This document shows, one piece after another, positions 1-11,559 of a stretch of 64,000 nt of DNA. Positions within the stretch are counted from its first letter, which is position 1. The number at the start of each line of letters is the position of its first letter. The notes under the pieces are model-generated. The model saw only the letters and a program-made list of their open reading frames with translations, did not search any database and was not told the origin of the DNA. Source of the DNA: Phlebopus portentosus (Eukaryota > Basidiomycota > Agaricomycetes > Boletales > Boletinellaceae); the NCBI GenBank assembly GCA_037892935.1, contig JAYXKI010000005.1, positions 1,860,001 to 1,924,000 of the forward strand. Reading direction: 5' to 3'. The translations under genes and the position numbers were made by a program.

Positions 1-608
1 TGGTGTATGTCCACAATTAGAACTTGATTCACCATTCTGCGATAACGAATCTTTGAGTGAATTAGTAGGAAGCGAAAGAGCGAGAATATCATGCTCACAA
101 TCAAGGTTATGCCAGTCTCTCAATGCGTTCTTCTCCTCTGCCTTGTGGTTTCATCAGCGTACGAGCCGGTACATCATGTCTCGACATACCAAGAAGTCAA
201 AATACCACTTCATGAACCTTCCGTGAGAGCTCTTGCAATCCTGCAACAACTTCGATGCGCGCATGTATTCTTTTGCTTCAGCAAGAGACCGGGCTCCAGC
301 AAGGATATCTTGCTCTTCTTCTTCGAGGTCTGCTTCCGAAGCTTCGGCTTCATTTAGCATCGAGACGGCACTTGGTGGCTGCGGTGACTTTGCTTTGCGA
401 CGATCTACCGGAACGGAGAGTAATAGTTCTGAGGCCCTTCGTGAACAAATGTCAGGAAATCAATCGTATTTGTGGCATTGGCTCGCCGGGCACACCATTT
501 TGCTGCGAAATAGAGTCCTCTATCTGAGCAGTCCTTGACTGCTTTACGAAGGTGCAAGACAAATTCCATGTTCAAGTCGAGACGCGTCGTCGATAAAGTC
601 GCGTCCAA
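1..608 (-). CDS. cdc23: Anaphase-promoting complex subunit Cdc23/APC8, 5' part (runs off the window)
   Basis: This is the N-terminal part of the TPR scaffold subunit of the anaphase-promoting complex, the nuclear ubiquitin ligase that degrades securin and cyclins. The exons read on the minus strand are 608-496, 436-190 and 141-1, with introns of 59 and 48 nt carrying GTGTGC and GTATGT donors and AAG acceptors. The spliced protein carries the family opening (LRKAVKDCSDRGLYFAAKW, then ASELLLSVPVDRRK). It continues into the first helical repeats (AEAKEYMRASKLLQDCKS, then KWYFDFL and AEEKNALRDWHNL), as in Cdc23 proteins. The ATG at 608 is the first in frame; a second Met at codon 14 could also serve. 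Roughly 170 codons are present of an expected 550-650, and the rest lies beyond base 1. The identification rests on recognised motif order, not on a search. Confidence 0.88.
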
Positions 609-1126
609 AGTTCAGAGTTCATCTCACGCGTAGATGCGCGGCACGTGCATCGACCATTCCATCAGAGGCACCTGGTCCGTGCGCAGCAGCTCGTCCGACT
701 ACATAAGGCACGTACCTCACTTTTTTGCTCCCCATCTCTTGTGCTCGGGCATGTACTGTCGCCAGTGAGGTTTTTACCGAGGCACAGTCTTTTGCTGATT
801 GCAAATTACACATCCGAACCCGTCTGTTAGCTTCGGCTTTCAGCAATTTTTGGGAATACCTACTTAAAACTTTCCTGATTTTCCTCAGGGATGCTGCTCA
901 TTGTCAGCTGAGAGTCATCAGGAAATGATACTGTAGAGAATGGAACAATAAAGAGGAATAAAGTTGAATTTTGTGTAATTCAAATCACATGCGAAGGATA
1001 GACAAATTCAAGCATGCTCAAATGTATGGTGTGCGTACGGGGTCAAGAAAGATTACATTTCTCTTTCTTTTGATGATGGTCCAGTTATATTACAGACATG
1101 GGGGTTTAAAGCGAACGTAAAGCTTA
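609..1126. other. Intergenic, upstream of cdc23 and of the tRNA
   Basis: The stretch holds the 5' flank of the minus-strand cdc23 gene and the 5' flank of the tRNA. Short open frames on both strands (for example 619-846 minus) show no conserved sequence. I see no other feature here. Confidence 0.5.
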
Positions 1127-1220
1127 GGCGCTGTGGCGGAGTGGTTAACGCGAGAGATTCGAACCATTCCGAATTATCTCTTCCTCTATGAGGGCGCAGG
1201 TTCGAATCCTGCCGGCGTCG
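1127..1220 (+). tRNA. tRNA-Ser(CGA) with a 12-nt intron
   Basis: A full cloverleaf can be drawn. The acceptor stem pairs GGCGCTG (1127-1133) with CGGCGTC (1213-1219), including two G-U pairs, and the discriminator base is G1220. A D-arm follows. The anticodon stem AGAGA/TCTCT encloses TTCGAA, then a 12-nt intron (CCATTCCGAATT), then A. A long type II variable arm and a T-arm GCAGG-TTCGAAT-CCTGC complete it. The anticodon is CGA, reading the serine codon UCG. The long variable arm is diagnostic of Ser or Leu, and introns after position 37 are usual in fungal tRNA-Ser(CGA). A run of seven T's at 1224-1230 is the RNA polymerase III terminator. The mature tRNA would be 82 nt before CCA addition. 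Confidence 0.93.
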
Positions 1221-1223
1221 CGC

Positions 1224-1230
1224 TTTTTTT
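1224..1230 (+). terminator. RNA polymerase III terminator of the tRNA-Ser gene
   Basis: A run of seven T's begins three bases after the discriminator base of the tRNA, in the expected position and length for polymerase III termination. Confidence 0.8.
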
Positions 1231-1536
1231 GTTCCTTCTTCAAATGCACAGCCTTATTTATTATACTTCACTCCGATAGTAGCGTAAACATTGATGTATT
1301 CACGACAACATCTCAGAAGAGACATGTAGTGGATGGAACATTTTCGGAAGCATAACAAAGAATGAAGAACCGGAAAGAAATTGTACGGGAACGGAACGAT
1401 CTGAAAAGACTCTTCAAAAGATAAACGAGTGAGACAAAACTAACAAAGGGAAGAAAGAAGTTTCAACCAGAACCAGTATCATACATTGAGTAAAGCAACC
1501 GCGCCAACCGCGCCATTCTAACTGAGCGCTCCCACC
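1231..1536. other. Intergenic, 3' flank of the PWWP-domain gene
   Basis: About 300 bases lie between the tRNA terminator and the stop codon of the minus-strand PWWP-domain gene. They probably include its 3' UTR. No other feature is visible. Confidence 0.5.
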
Positions 1537-3197
1537 TTAGGCAACGACCTCCGACATAGTTACATCGCCTATAGCACTCTCCGCGATCGACGTCTCCCCA
1601 ACAGTAGGTTGTTGGTCTTCAATCTTCTCGTCAGGTTTCTTCTCCCCAGTAACACCGCTCGTTACAACCACCGTCTGCGCATCGGATGTGACTGAGGGTG
1701 CTACGTTACCATTGGCAGTGCTTGGAGGCGGTGCAATTTCGTTGTCCTTAGTAGATTCCGCAGTCCCATTTGGCTTGAGATACGTGTGCCATTTGTTTAC
1801 TAATGCTTGAGCACGCTCTTTGAACCGGAATTCGTCGTCGCGGGGTACTTTCTCCTTATCCAAAGCAGAAATATGGCGCATAACCTTCCCGATCTTGGAG
1901 TACTGCACGTAAATCAGTCAGTAAATGGTTCAGCGAGATCAGCCGAGCAAGAACAACGACCAAACACGGTTATCGCGTCGTTCGTTCAAAAAAGGAAGAA
2001 AATTTTCACACGGGCGGAACACAAACCTGAAGATATTTAATTTCGACGTTCAGTTGCTCGACCTGTGTGAAAAGCTCGGAGAGGCCTTGCATGTCCTGAA
2101 GCACGGCATGAGTGATTGAACACTACTGAGTCATCTATGAGAGAACAAACCTCGGATTTGGGCGGCGTCTTTCCCAAAAAGGCGCGCTGAATCTTGTGTC
2201 GGAGGTCCTTCACCTTGATAGCAGTCTGGTCGTTCTCCAGATCTGCTGATAAACCAGTAAAGAGTACAGAGACGGTTGTCAGAGCATTGTCAACGAAGAA
2301 AATATGAAAAATGCGACACACCATCGCCCTCATCGTCTTTTTCGCGTTTGGACTTCTTCGCCGGGGGTGGAGAAGACTTCTTCCTGGACCCGATCTGGTC
2401 GGTATGCCCGCCTTCATCCTCAGATTCGACCACATCCTTTGATTTGGAGCCGTTTTTCCTGGATTTCGCCGGCTTGTCCACCTTTTCTGACGATTTCTTC
2501 TTTTTTGATGACGTTTCTCCTCCCTCCTTGTCCTTCTTCGACTTGGGCTTGGACTTCGTCCCGCCCTCTGAGTCGCGCTTCCTCTTTTTCGTCTTTGCAA
2601 GCTCATCCTCGTCGCCTGCCTCTTCCTCACCCTCGAGTTCGTCGACTTCCTCATCAGCTTCGGCTTCTTCGGCTGCCTCACGCTTGCTTTCCATCTCACG
2701 CTCCCATGGCGAAGGATCTAACGCGATGCGATACCCACTAAGCAGATCTCCGCTCTTCTTGTGAGGCTCGTTGATGTACGCCTCGATTTCATGCTTCTTC
2801 AGCTTCGATAAGTCTTTGGGCGGGACCCATGCACTGAGTGACCGGGAGTCGCGCAAGACGCGATCGGAATGTAATCAGCTTTTATGATTTAGGGATACAA
2901 GAAAGCCAGGACGCACTGGTCACCTGCAGGGAAAAATCTAACACAATAGAAGGTCGCTTTCTTGCCGGCTGGTCGCTCCTTGGTGACTTCCTTAGGAACT
3001 TTCTCCGGGTCAACAACCTAAGTAAGAGAAACGACAGATCGAGGTAGATTTAAACGCTGTTATTTATCTGCAAGGGAAAGCAGGACTTGACATACCTGCG
3101 CTGGCCAAGCAGGAAATCCGCGTATCTTCGCGAGAACGACGTCTCCTACTTCATAGACTATCTCATCCTTTTCCTTAGAAGTAGCTTTCTTGCTCAT
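1537..3197 (-). CDS. PWWP-domain chromatin protein with a C-terminal TFIIS-N/LEDGF-IBD-like region
   Basis: Six exons (3197-3096, 3017-2917, 2833-2322, 2245-2151, 2095-2027, 1902-1537) give 414 aa. Residues about 14-85 form a PWWP domain: VGDVVLAKIRGFPAWPAQV near the start and FFPAGDHAWVPPKDLSKL at the end. Such domains bind methylated histone H3 (H3K36me) and DNA. A highly charged Lys/Glu/Ser stretch with nuclear localisation-type basic clusters follows (about residues 110-230). The last part contains a helical region (DLENDQTAIKVKDLRHKIQ, then YSKIGKVMRHISAL and FKERAQALVNKW). It resembles the TFIIS N-terminal or integrase-binding domain of LEDGF/HDGF-type proteins, which tether chromatin regulators or transcription factors. 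The C-terminal tail is low complexity. A nuclear chromatin reader role is inferred from the domains. The exact orthologue is not clear. Confidence 0.83.
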
Positions 3198-3810
3198 GAT
3201 GAAAATATGGCACGAAAAAGAAGGGGAAAGGGAAGAAAGGGAATCGGGCGTCGGGCGCTATGTGATGGCTGATTACAACAGCGGCGCAGGAAGCAAAACA
3301 ACAGAGAGTCAGAGTTTGCAACGCGTGATCGGCAAACACCCGATCCGCGTCCAAACAGTCCAAACAAGTGTAATCGCTCAGATCTAGCATCACGTTTTTC
3401 AGATTCACCGGAATCGACAGCAACATCAAAGACGAAAATGTAGTTGAGCGCACTTTATGGGAATATCTTCCTGAGAGACTAGCATAAAACTCTTAATAAC
3501 CTGTAAAAATATAGAAAAAAAAATAGGTGTTATAAATACAAAGCATTGAAATACAGATATTGTTTGATCTTTGTGACGATCACTTCTGGCGGATATTTCT
3601 CTTCCCCTTCACAGGGCATTCCAGGGCATGGCATGGGCCCATAGGTACATATTAAAGGCATGTTCATTGGAATCTGCAAAAAAAGAGGAATCGAAGAAGG
3701 GTTTACCACGTGACCTTGACCTCTTTCCTCGGTTACCGTCTCCTTCACTTTTGACGTTTCGCTTCACCTCTCTCCTTCTTCCCACCAAGTTTCCTCTGTC
3801 TAGTGGTCTC
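3198..3810. other. Divergent intergenic region between the PWWP gene and the GH79 gene
   Basis: This 613-base stretch separates two genes transcribed away from each other and must hold both promoters. The open reading frame that extends upstream of the GH79 start (from 3628) is not convincing, because the signal peptide begins at the ATG at 3811. No other feature is recognised. Confidence 0.5.
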
Positions 3811-6170
3811 ATGGTATCTGGGACACTACGGACGGCGGCAGCGGCCCTCGTGCTGGCTTCGACGAGTGTCGTTGCAGATGTTACCACCTACGGAACGGCG
3901 ACGACGGACGCAAGCGGCGCTTTAGTTACACCGTGCATCGGTGCCGTAGCATGTGATGGACGGGTACTTTCTCCGCCTGGGTTTCCCGCGGAGGGAATGA
4001 ACACGTCAATTCCCGTTCAGCTGTACAGCGGTGGAATGGATGGTCTTTCTATCGAACTTCCTGGTCATTTTGGTGGATTTTCGATAGAGTTGTCCGTCGC
4101 TGATAAACTTAGTGCGTCTCTCAATCTTCTTAGAAGCAGACCTGCTGTGCTCGATCCTGGTTGATATGAACCAAATTTCTCTGACGTTGGCATTTTACAG
4201 TTGGTACTGATGGTGATTACCTCAACCCTGTGTTCCTTAACCTGATGTCTATCCTTACCTCACGAGCTGGTACGCTCTACATCCGAATTGGTGGTAACAC
4301 CCAAGACAAGGCCACTGTTCTGCCGGACGGCTTATCTGATGGTCAGACAATCGAGAAAGTGGAGGAGACCACGAGTACGGTACGCATTGGCGGACTTGTT
4401 GTAGTTAGTCCTTGCTTACGACGATGTGAAAGACTTCCACACCCAGATTGCTAGTCTCGCCTAACATCTTGTATGCCATGGCCAACATTTCAACGCTGCT
4501 GCCTATAAAATGGTTCCTCGGCGTGCCATTCAATGACACGGAGAACCCAAGGTTGTTGATGGGAGAGCTTGGCGAACAGATTCTTGGCGAGCACCTTCTA
4601 GGTTTCCAGCTTGGGAACGAACCGGACCTTTACTTCAACAATCAAATTCGTTCGTCAGACTATAATCCGACGCAATATGAACAGGAGTGGGGCCAAGTCC
4701 TTCAGGACTACATTGACGATTCTAGCATCACGAACAACTCGCTGTTTATCGCACCGAGTGTATGCTGCGGGCCGGGAATTGGCTGGACTCCAGAGCAAGT
4801 ATGGGATACTGGTTTCCTGACTAATTATGCGGACCATCTTGCATACATCTCCGTCCAACAGTATGTGCTCCCGCTCTGTTTTATCTCAACCATATTTCAC
4901 CAACTTCCGCTTTCAGTTATCCGAACAACAACTGTAACTCTTCTGGCACGACTATTGACCCTCAAGACCTCTTGAGCAGCATGTACCTTAATCACAATAA
5001 CGTTCAGGGTCTTAATACCCTTTATATCAACACGACGTCGATTGCGCAAGGGATTAGTAAACCAGTCGTGATGTTCGAGACGAACACTGCATCGTGCGGT
5101 GGATTCTCTGGACTGAGTGACTCCTTTGCCGCAGCTATGTGGACGATAGATTACTCGTTAAACTTGGCAATGACCAACTTCTCACATACATTGTACCACG
5201 TCGGTGGACAGTCTACATACTATAACGTACGTGAACGCGTTCGCTACATTAAATCATGTCTTGACGTCCATCTAGGCTTTTACCCCTCAGGCGTCCAACC
5301 AGTCCAATATCCGCGAATGGACTATTGGATCGACTTTCTATCCAATGATTGCCCTTACCGAGATCTTTGGTCGTACGGGTACCGCTCAAGTTGTGGACCT
5401 TTACATGAACAACAATAACCAATACACACCTGGTTATGTTGTCTACGAGAACGGAAGCCCGGCACGCGTCGTACTTATCAATTACTTGACGGATGCCTCG
5501 GGTGCATCAAATTACACGGCGTATATTAGCGTTGGCGGAAATGAGACGCTGACGCCCGGTGCAACACCAGGAAGCGTGCAAGTTAAGTACATGCTCGCCA
5601 GCTCCGCTGCAGACAAGTTCGGAATCACGTGGGCCGGACAGGTGAGCAACGCAACTGTGTTTGTTCGACCCATTTTTGTTACCTAATGTGTTTGTGCAGC
5701 ACTTTGGTGGTCCATTCGAGTCGGATGGTCGTTTTCAGGGAGATGAGATGATCTACACGTACGCATGTGACCAAACGAATAACGTCTGCGCAGTACCGGT
5801 TCCGGCTCCGGGTGCTGCTGTCGTCTTCCTTAATTCAGATGCTCTGAGTGAATCCGCACCCCAGACAACCCAAACGTTCGCAACTACCGTTGTTGCCGTG
5901 CGTATTGTTTATCCAGTTTCGGATGTTATATTTAAAAAAATTGACTTCGTCCCATAGACCGCAGCGGCAAACACGGCGACCGTAGACCAGGCTGTTCTTG
6001 AGACTTCAAATGGTCGCGGAGGTGGAAAATGGTCCTTCAAGGGCTCGACTAGTTACGGTAGCACTGGGAATGGCGCTGCGGGTGCTACAGCTATGCTCGC
6101 TTCCGCCATTTTCACAGGTGCAGCTACGATCTTGGGTGCTGCATTTGCTATTCACGGCGCGTTCGTTTGA
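3811..6170 (+). CDS. Secreted GH79 family glycoside hydrolase (beta-glucuronidase-like) with a GPI-type C-terminus
   Basis: Seven exons (3811-4111, 4201-4379, 4433-4860, 4917-5226, 5276-5641, 5700-5897, 5958-6170) encode 664 aa. A signal peptide of about 22 residues starts at the chosen ATG (MVSGTLRTAAAALVLASTS). The fold shows the GH79 motifs: TLYIRIGGNTQDKA, the acid/base Glu in LGNEPDLYF, and the likely nucleophile Glu in VVMFETNTASCGGFSG. A beta-sandwich C-terminal domain follows. Known GH79 enzymes hydrolyse beta-glucuronic acid linkages, for example on arabinogalactan side chains. The protein ends in a Gly/Ser spacer and a hydrophobic tail (about the last 25 residues) typical of GPI anchoring, so it is probably held at the cell surface or wall. 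It could be specific for glucuronic or 4-O-methylglucuronic acid; the sequence alone does not decide. Confidence 0.85.
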
Positions 6171-6509
6171 GAATGGGTTTGGACATAGACTCTTGTAGTA
6201 TATAGCAGTATAGTAAGGATTTTTTGAAACGGTGCCCGTTATTTCTTATTCTTTCTTTGTCATTCATTCTTTCATACCCCTATTTGCCCTCTCTTCATCT
6301 TGCAGAGACACTCATTTTCTTACACTATTTATGTATTTGCTAATCTTGCATGGAAACCTGCTTGCTATTCAGAATGAAAATAACATAACTATCTCGCTTG
6401 GCTCCGACAAAGAAATTATTGACGATGTCTCACGTGGCCTGGAGATATTTTGCGCGTCGATCTAGGTCGTTCTCTACCAGTACGTATCGATCCTTTAAAT
6501 TTGACCACC
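6171..6509. other. Intergenic between the GH79 gene and rmt2
   Basis: This 339-base AT-rich stretch lies between two co-directional genes. It holds the GH79 3' UTR and the rmt2 promoter. No other element is visible. Confidence 0.5.
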
Positions 6510-7995
6510 ATGAGCACCGACTATATAGAGCTCGACCTCGACTCGGAGCAGCTACCTGAAAGCGAAGAAGTCGATGCAGCCATACAAACTGGGCAAACTC
6601 TCATAGAAAAGATATTTGAAGCAAGACCGTTCGAAGAAGTGAAAGCTCTCATTGACCAGGATGCACCGTTGTGGTATCAAGACAATGAAGGGAATTCTGC
6701 ATTACATGCGGCAGCTTACATAGAGGATAAGGAGTTGGTCGACTACCTTATTGGAAAGGGAGCAGTATGGAACGCTGGTAGGTCTGTCTGGGTCCATTAT
6801 GTGTTTGATTTTCATATTGCTTTATGCTTAGTGGATATCCTGGGAAATACAGCTGGAGACGTTGCTCTGTCACTGAATAACGTAGAATGCTACAGATCCA
6901 TCCGAGACGCGGGCTTAAGATCTGGTATACAATCCAAGAACCTTTCTCGTGCATACAGGCAAAGACTGACGATGACTGGAAAGAATACCTACTCTCGCAT
7001 CTCTCGTCAAAGAAAACTCTAGTCACTTCTTCCTCGTCAATAATCCTTCGAGCGGACGATACGACAGCCGCCGGCTCACCATCAGAATTTTTGAGCTCCC
7101 AATTATTATTCAAGAGGGATGATTACGGTCAGGAAGTATGTCTAGTAAAGGTCGGAGACGAGGAAGTCGGCGTTATGATGGGCTGGGAAAGAGACATAAG
7201 TAAGAATTCGACCGTACTGGAAGATATGAAAAGGTGCTAATTATTGAGAAGTGCAAGAAACAGTGAACAGGCTATGTGATGGTCTGGAAGGTGGCTATAG
7301 CTTTCTGAATGTAGGCTTTGGCCTTGGAATAGTAAATTATTTCTTCAATATCCATACTGTATTCAATCTTACTGATGATTTCGTCCAAGATAGATTCGAT
7401 TTTCCAAGCTCTACCTAACCCTCCAACCCGTCATCTTATTATCGAAGCTCATCCAGACGTCTTGCGGCATATGTGCGAGCTCGGATGGTGTGAGAAACCC
7501 GGAGTGACTGTCTTAGAAGGGAGGTGGCAAGACTTCATCGAGAGCGAGGAGATAATGGCCATAGGCGGATTTGATGTCATCTATACGGATACATTCTCCG
7601 AGGATTACGAGGGTCAGTCCACATATTTTTGGCATACGCGATGCTGATTCTTTTTTTCAGCTCTGCATACCTTCTTCGGACATTTACCAGACTTGCTGAG
7701 CGGACCCGACGCTCGATTTAGTTTTTTCAATGGGTTAGGGGCAACGAGTTCGTCAATCTGCAATGGATCTCTTTTTCAGACCTAGATCACCAGCTAATTT
7801 GCAGACGCTCTCTTCTACGACGTTTATACACAATTGTCGGAACTTCATTTGTCGAATGTAGGCCTGAATGTGAAGTGGAGCGACGTGGACTTGATGAAAG
7901 ATCCAGAGGAAGTGGACAAATGGGGCGGGACGAGAAACTACTTCAGCATGCGGTTTTATCGCTTGCCGCTTGCTCGAATGTCGATACTGGGGTGA
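6510..7995 (+). CDS. rmt2: Protein arginine N-methyltransferase 2 (type IV, delta-nitrogen)
   Basis: Seven exons (6510-6777, 6832-6924, 6984-7199, 7252-7331, 7390-7612, 7661-7747, 7805-7995) give 385 aa, the usual size for fungal Rmt2. The N-terminal third carries ankyrin-like repeats (DNEGNSALHAAAYIEDKELVDYL as a split motif). The methyltransferase domain follows, with VGDEEVGVMMGWERDIM, the S-adenosylmethionine loop NVGFGLGI, the acidic strand-2 end HLIIEAHPDVL, and the family motif FDVIYTDTFSEDYE. The C-terminal part is typical (NYFSMRFYRLPLARM). Rmt2 methylates the internal delta nitrogen of arginine; in yeast the substrate is ribosomal protein Rpl12. The third exon uses the acceptor at 6983, because the nearer one (6958) breaks the frame; the choice restores the expected motif RSEYLLSHLSSKK. 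Confidence 0.92.
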
Positions 7996-8068
7996 AAAAA
8001 AAAAAAGGTATACATATTGTATTTATACGCGTACACTTATCACAAAACTTCCGACGTATCTCTCCTCC

Positions 8069-11000
8069 TCAGACATGGGTGTTATTCCACAGAGACCTAA
8101 CGACGAAGTCTGCAGGATTGGGGTCCTTGACGCGCGAAAGAACGTTATTCATCAGGAAGCGGACTGTATGCAATGTCAATATCTGGACAAAACCAGAACG
8201 CTTATAATGACCGACCTGTTCTGTCCTGTCCTGGTACCAGATAAAATCCATTTGACGGCTTCCCGGTGGAGCTATCAACAAAAATGCCTACAGTTCCCGA
8301 TGGATGATCCAGCCAAGTGAATGGTGCAACCCCCCCTTGAGCAGATAAAGTGAACGTTAGATTCTCGTTTTTTGTGACGCTGATCTGCGGATCGATCAAC
8401 GAGGCATTGGAGTACGGCACCGGTGTGAACTGGTATCAAAAGGACGTCAATGTAAAAATGTAGAACACAATCAAGGCGGAAATGAACGTACATACTGCTC
8501 GTTGCTGACTTGTCCGCTCTCAGTCTCTGCAGTTACGTTCAACAGCATCCATGCGTTTGATGGGCTTGCTCCAGCAGGAAGGATCGAATTCATGCCTGTT
8601 TCCGATATTATTACGCTATTGTTAAGTGAAGGGGTGGAGAAACTATGGCTGCTGGAGGTCAAAGCGTTGCCATTCCAATCAAACCAAGTGAGCTGAGCTG
8701 TTCCATTGACAATCTCCCAGCGATCAGAAATGACGAGGACTTCTAACGTCTGGTTTTCCGGCGTCCAGAATGGATAAATAGTCACTGGGGCAAAAGCGGT
8801 ACCCAGAGCATACTGCAGGACTTTCCATCGTCCAGAATACTCGATACTAGACCAGCTCACACCCTATTTCAAATTTGGTCAAGACTCCTATCTCCGAATC
8901 GAAAACATTAACTTACTTGCCAGATATCATTCAACTGCCAGACCAATGCGCCAAGGTTGTTCTCGCCGAGACCTGCACCGCGTCGGTACCATGCTATCTC
9001 AGAAACCATGTTCAGTGACTGAAAGATCTGAGTACTCCAGCACCACTGTGCAAACGTCTGGTTTGCATCACCCGTACCAGGGGTAGGAAGCCACAGCTCG
9101 ACCGCTGTAGTCATCTGAGCCTGGCCTTGATTGGCATTTGGATTGGGCCAAGCAAGACCGCCTGCCGGTGGATGGTGATCACGAGAAAATACAATGGTCG
9201 AGTTGAAAGAGAAATCATCAGGGAACTCGAGAACCTCTTCCCAGCTGTAGAAAGAGGGCATCGAGTGAAATCCGAATTCGTTCACGTAACTGTCGGTTGA
9301 AAATCAGTCGGACGTTCTAATGCAAGAATCAGCCAACATACCGAGAGACAGGGTAAGTGCTGTAGTTGAATGCCTGAGAAGCATCGTAGTTGTAACGCTC
9401 TGAAGCAGGCCACATCTTAATTGACACGCACAAGATATGGAATAGTAGACTATTACCACTGTTTCCATAGATTTCCCCGGCTGTCCCGTTGCGGAACCTC
9501 AAGACGTACGGGTCAAGACTGAGATATCCGCTTGTCGTAGAACAGTCCGTGTATGACAGCTTCATGAACAACGCAAGTTATAAAGTGCTCAAGGCGATGC
9601 TACTATACGTACTGAAGAAGTCTCGTTTAGCACAACATCGTGAAAGAAATCTGAAATAAAGTAACAAACTAGCGTAGAAGGTAAATACAAAAGCGTGAAT
9701 TCCAGTGCTATTACGTACCTCGTCCAGGTAATGGGTTCCATTGCTAAAAGTGGTATTTATCACTTCTACAATACCCTCGATCTCGTTACCGCCGGCCCAT
9801 TGAGCATTACTCGGGTGTCTGTTTGTTCGCCTTACGTTTTGTCGAACTTCAGGAGCGATGGACTCCAAGAGGAAATCATTGATAGGGTACAAGTTGTCGG
9901 AGAATATCAGCTCGGACCATGCCAGTATGCCAAGCTCGTCGCAGATTTCATAGAAATTGTACACGCCTGTCTCTTCATCCGAAGGTTGGTATATTCCTCC
10001 GCCCCAGACACGGAGCTATTGCGTGTCACTCAGATTTAGCCCGGAGTAGAATGAGGTTAAATACGAACCATATTCTGTCCGCTCAATACTGCACTTTCGA
10101 TAATCCAGTGGACCTGCTCGGTCGTCATCCGTGAATAGAATGGGTCGAAGGGTATGATATTCGTTCCCAAACTGTAGAACGCCTTGCCATTGATTTCAAA
10201 ATGGAACTGATCTCCTGGAGTGATACCGCGTGAGACGATCTCTGACAACGGATAAGGCTCTTGCATCAACACGATAGTACGGAACCCGGTTGTTGTTGTG
10301 AATGCGACGTTGGCAGGGTTCACAGATACGGTAATGTTGTAGCGCTGCGGAGTACCAAGGTTATGAGGATACCAGCGCTCCGGGATCCCATCTGGAATCG
10401 TCAGGTTTGCTGACACAAACGTCGTGACGCTCGTGTTACCCGGGATTCGAAAAAGTGGGAGAGGTGACGAAGTAACGTTCAGCTCAGGAAAAGATATGAC
10501 CATGGTAAGGTTGTCGAATGTTTGCGAGGATCGCAATGCGAGCGTAACATTTACCAGCCAGTCGGCGGTTTCGTTCGGGCGCAGTGAAGGTCGTTGACCG
10601 ACTTTTGATATTTCTATAGATTTTTCTTCCACAAAGACGGACGGGCTGAAACTAATGGACGACACAGACGAAGATGTTGTCGTTGAATTTGTTTTCCCTA
10701 AAGTGATGAAATACGCCGGTTTGAATATACCTGTTGGGATAAAAGCAGGGCCCTGGACTGATTATAAGTTCGAGACATATAAATCCGTACATAACCAACT
10801 TACCCAATCCCATCCGAAGTCTGACGCGGTCTTTCGGACATAGGGGTGCCCTCCAGGGTACTCAAACTTGGGAGTAGAATTGAGAACCGACATGTTATGT
10901 GGGACTGAAACGATATATTTACCACAGATACGCCCTCGACAAATTCGACGTCCGGTCTCGCGCTGACGTTCAGGCCGTAGGTAGTCGCAGCCTCGAACGC

Positions 11001-11559
11001 AACTGTCAAATTGTTATCATCTGTTTGGCTATTACTCCCTAATACCGCGGAAACATCGTATACGTATTGCCTGAATTGATTGTTCACCCAGGAAATGGGC
11101 TGGCCACGCAGCGTCTGAAATATCATCAGATGGAAATTTTTTGCTGACATTTGAATTACGTACGATGTTTGCGACTGTGTCAAGACCGTAGAAGACGAGG
11201 AGGGTCTTCTCTGCTGATTCTTCCGAAAGAGTTGAACGAAATGGACTCAGATTGGCTGTATATGTCCAATTCTCATCCACAACCCATCGCTGAGTGAAAT
11301 CTAGTGTTGAAATTAGACCAACTTATCAAAACGAAAATAATATGACAAACACACCATTTGCGCCTAACAATGGTTCCGAGATGATTCCGGCTCTGGCAAG
11401 ATCAAGATGAGCTTGAGAAGGAACTTGAGCAGGGACGACTATGGACCCATTCGAATTCTTCAATGTCCATTGCAAATCAGACAGACTGAATTTCTGCGCA
11501 ATACAGACGAATGGAAAGCATAGCACAAGAGATATGCTGAGAGACTTGATCGGAGCCAT
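8069..11559 (-). CDS. Secreted beta-mannosidase, glycoside hydrolase family 2
   Basis: Thirteen exons (11559-11355, 11300-11164, 11114-10923, 10866-10804, 10752-10069, 10015-9715, 9650-9613, 9559-9457, 9399-9342, 9289-8917, 8863-8492, 8429-8216, 8163-8069) sum to 944 aa, the normal size of fungal beta-mannosidase A. A signal peptide follows the ATG at 11559. The GH2 sugar-binding and immunoglobulin-like domains come first (VFYGLDTVANITLRG, WVNNQFRQYVYDV). The catalytic barrel has the acid/base Glu in AQWAGGNEIEG and the likely nucleophile Glu in VNEFGFHSMPSF. Typical segments RVWGGGIYQPSDEE and GALVWQLNDIWQ are present. The enzyme removes terminal beta-1,4-mannose from mannan-derived oligosaccharides in plant biomass or glycoproteins. 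Many N-glycosylation sites fit secretion. The exon 6 donor (GTAATA at 9714) is chosen because the nearer GTACGT site breaks the frame. Confidence 0.93.

Noticed and set aside
2276..2764. Plus-strand frame of 162 codons, Ser/Phe-rich
   Set aside because: It is the antisense shadow of the acidic and lysine-rich linker of the PWWP-domain gene.
6925..6958. 34-nt intron in rmt2 ending at CATACAG
   Set aside because: Too short and it creates an immediate stop; the acceptor at 6983 gives the conserved sequence.
9711..9718. GTACGT donor for exon 6 of the beta-mannosidase
   Set aside because: It would end the exon in the wrong phase; the GTAATA donor four bases downstream keeps the frame into the conserved segment FFHDVVLNETSS.
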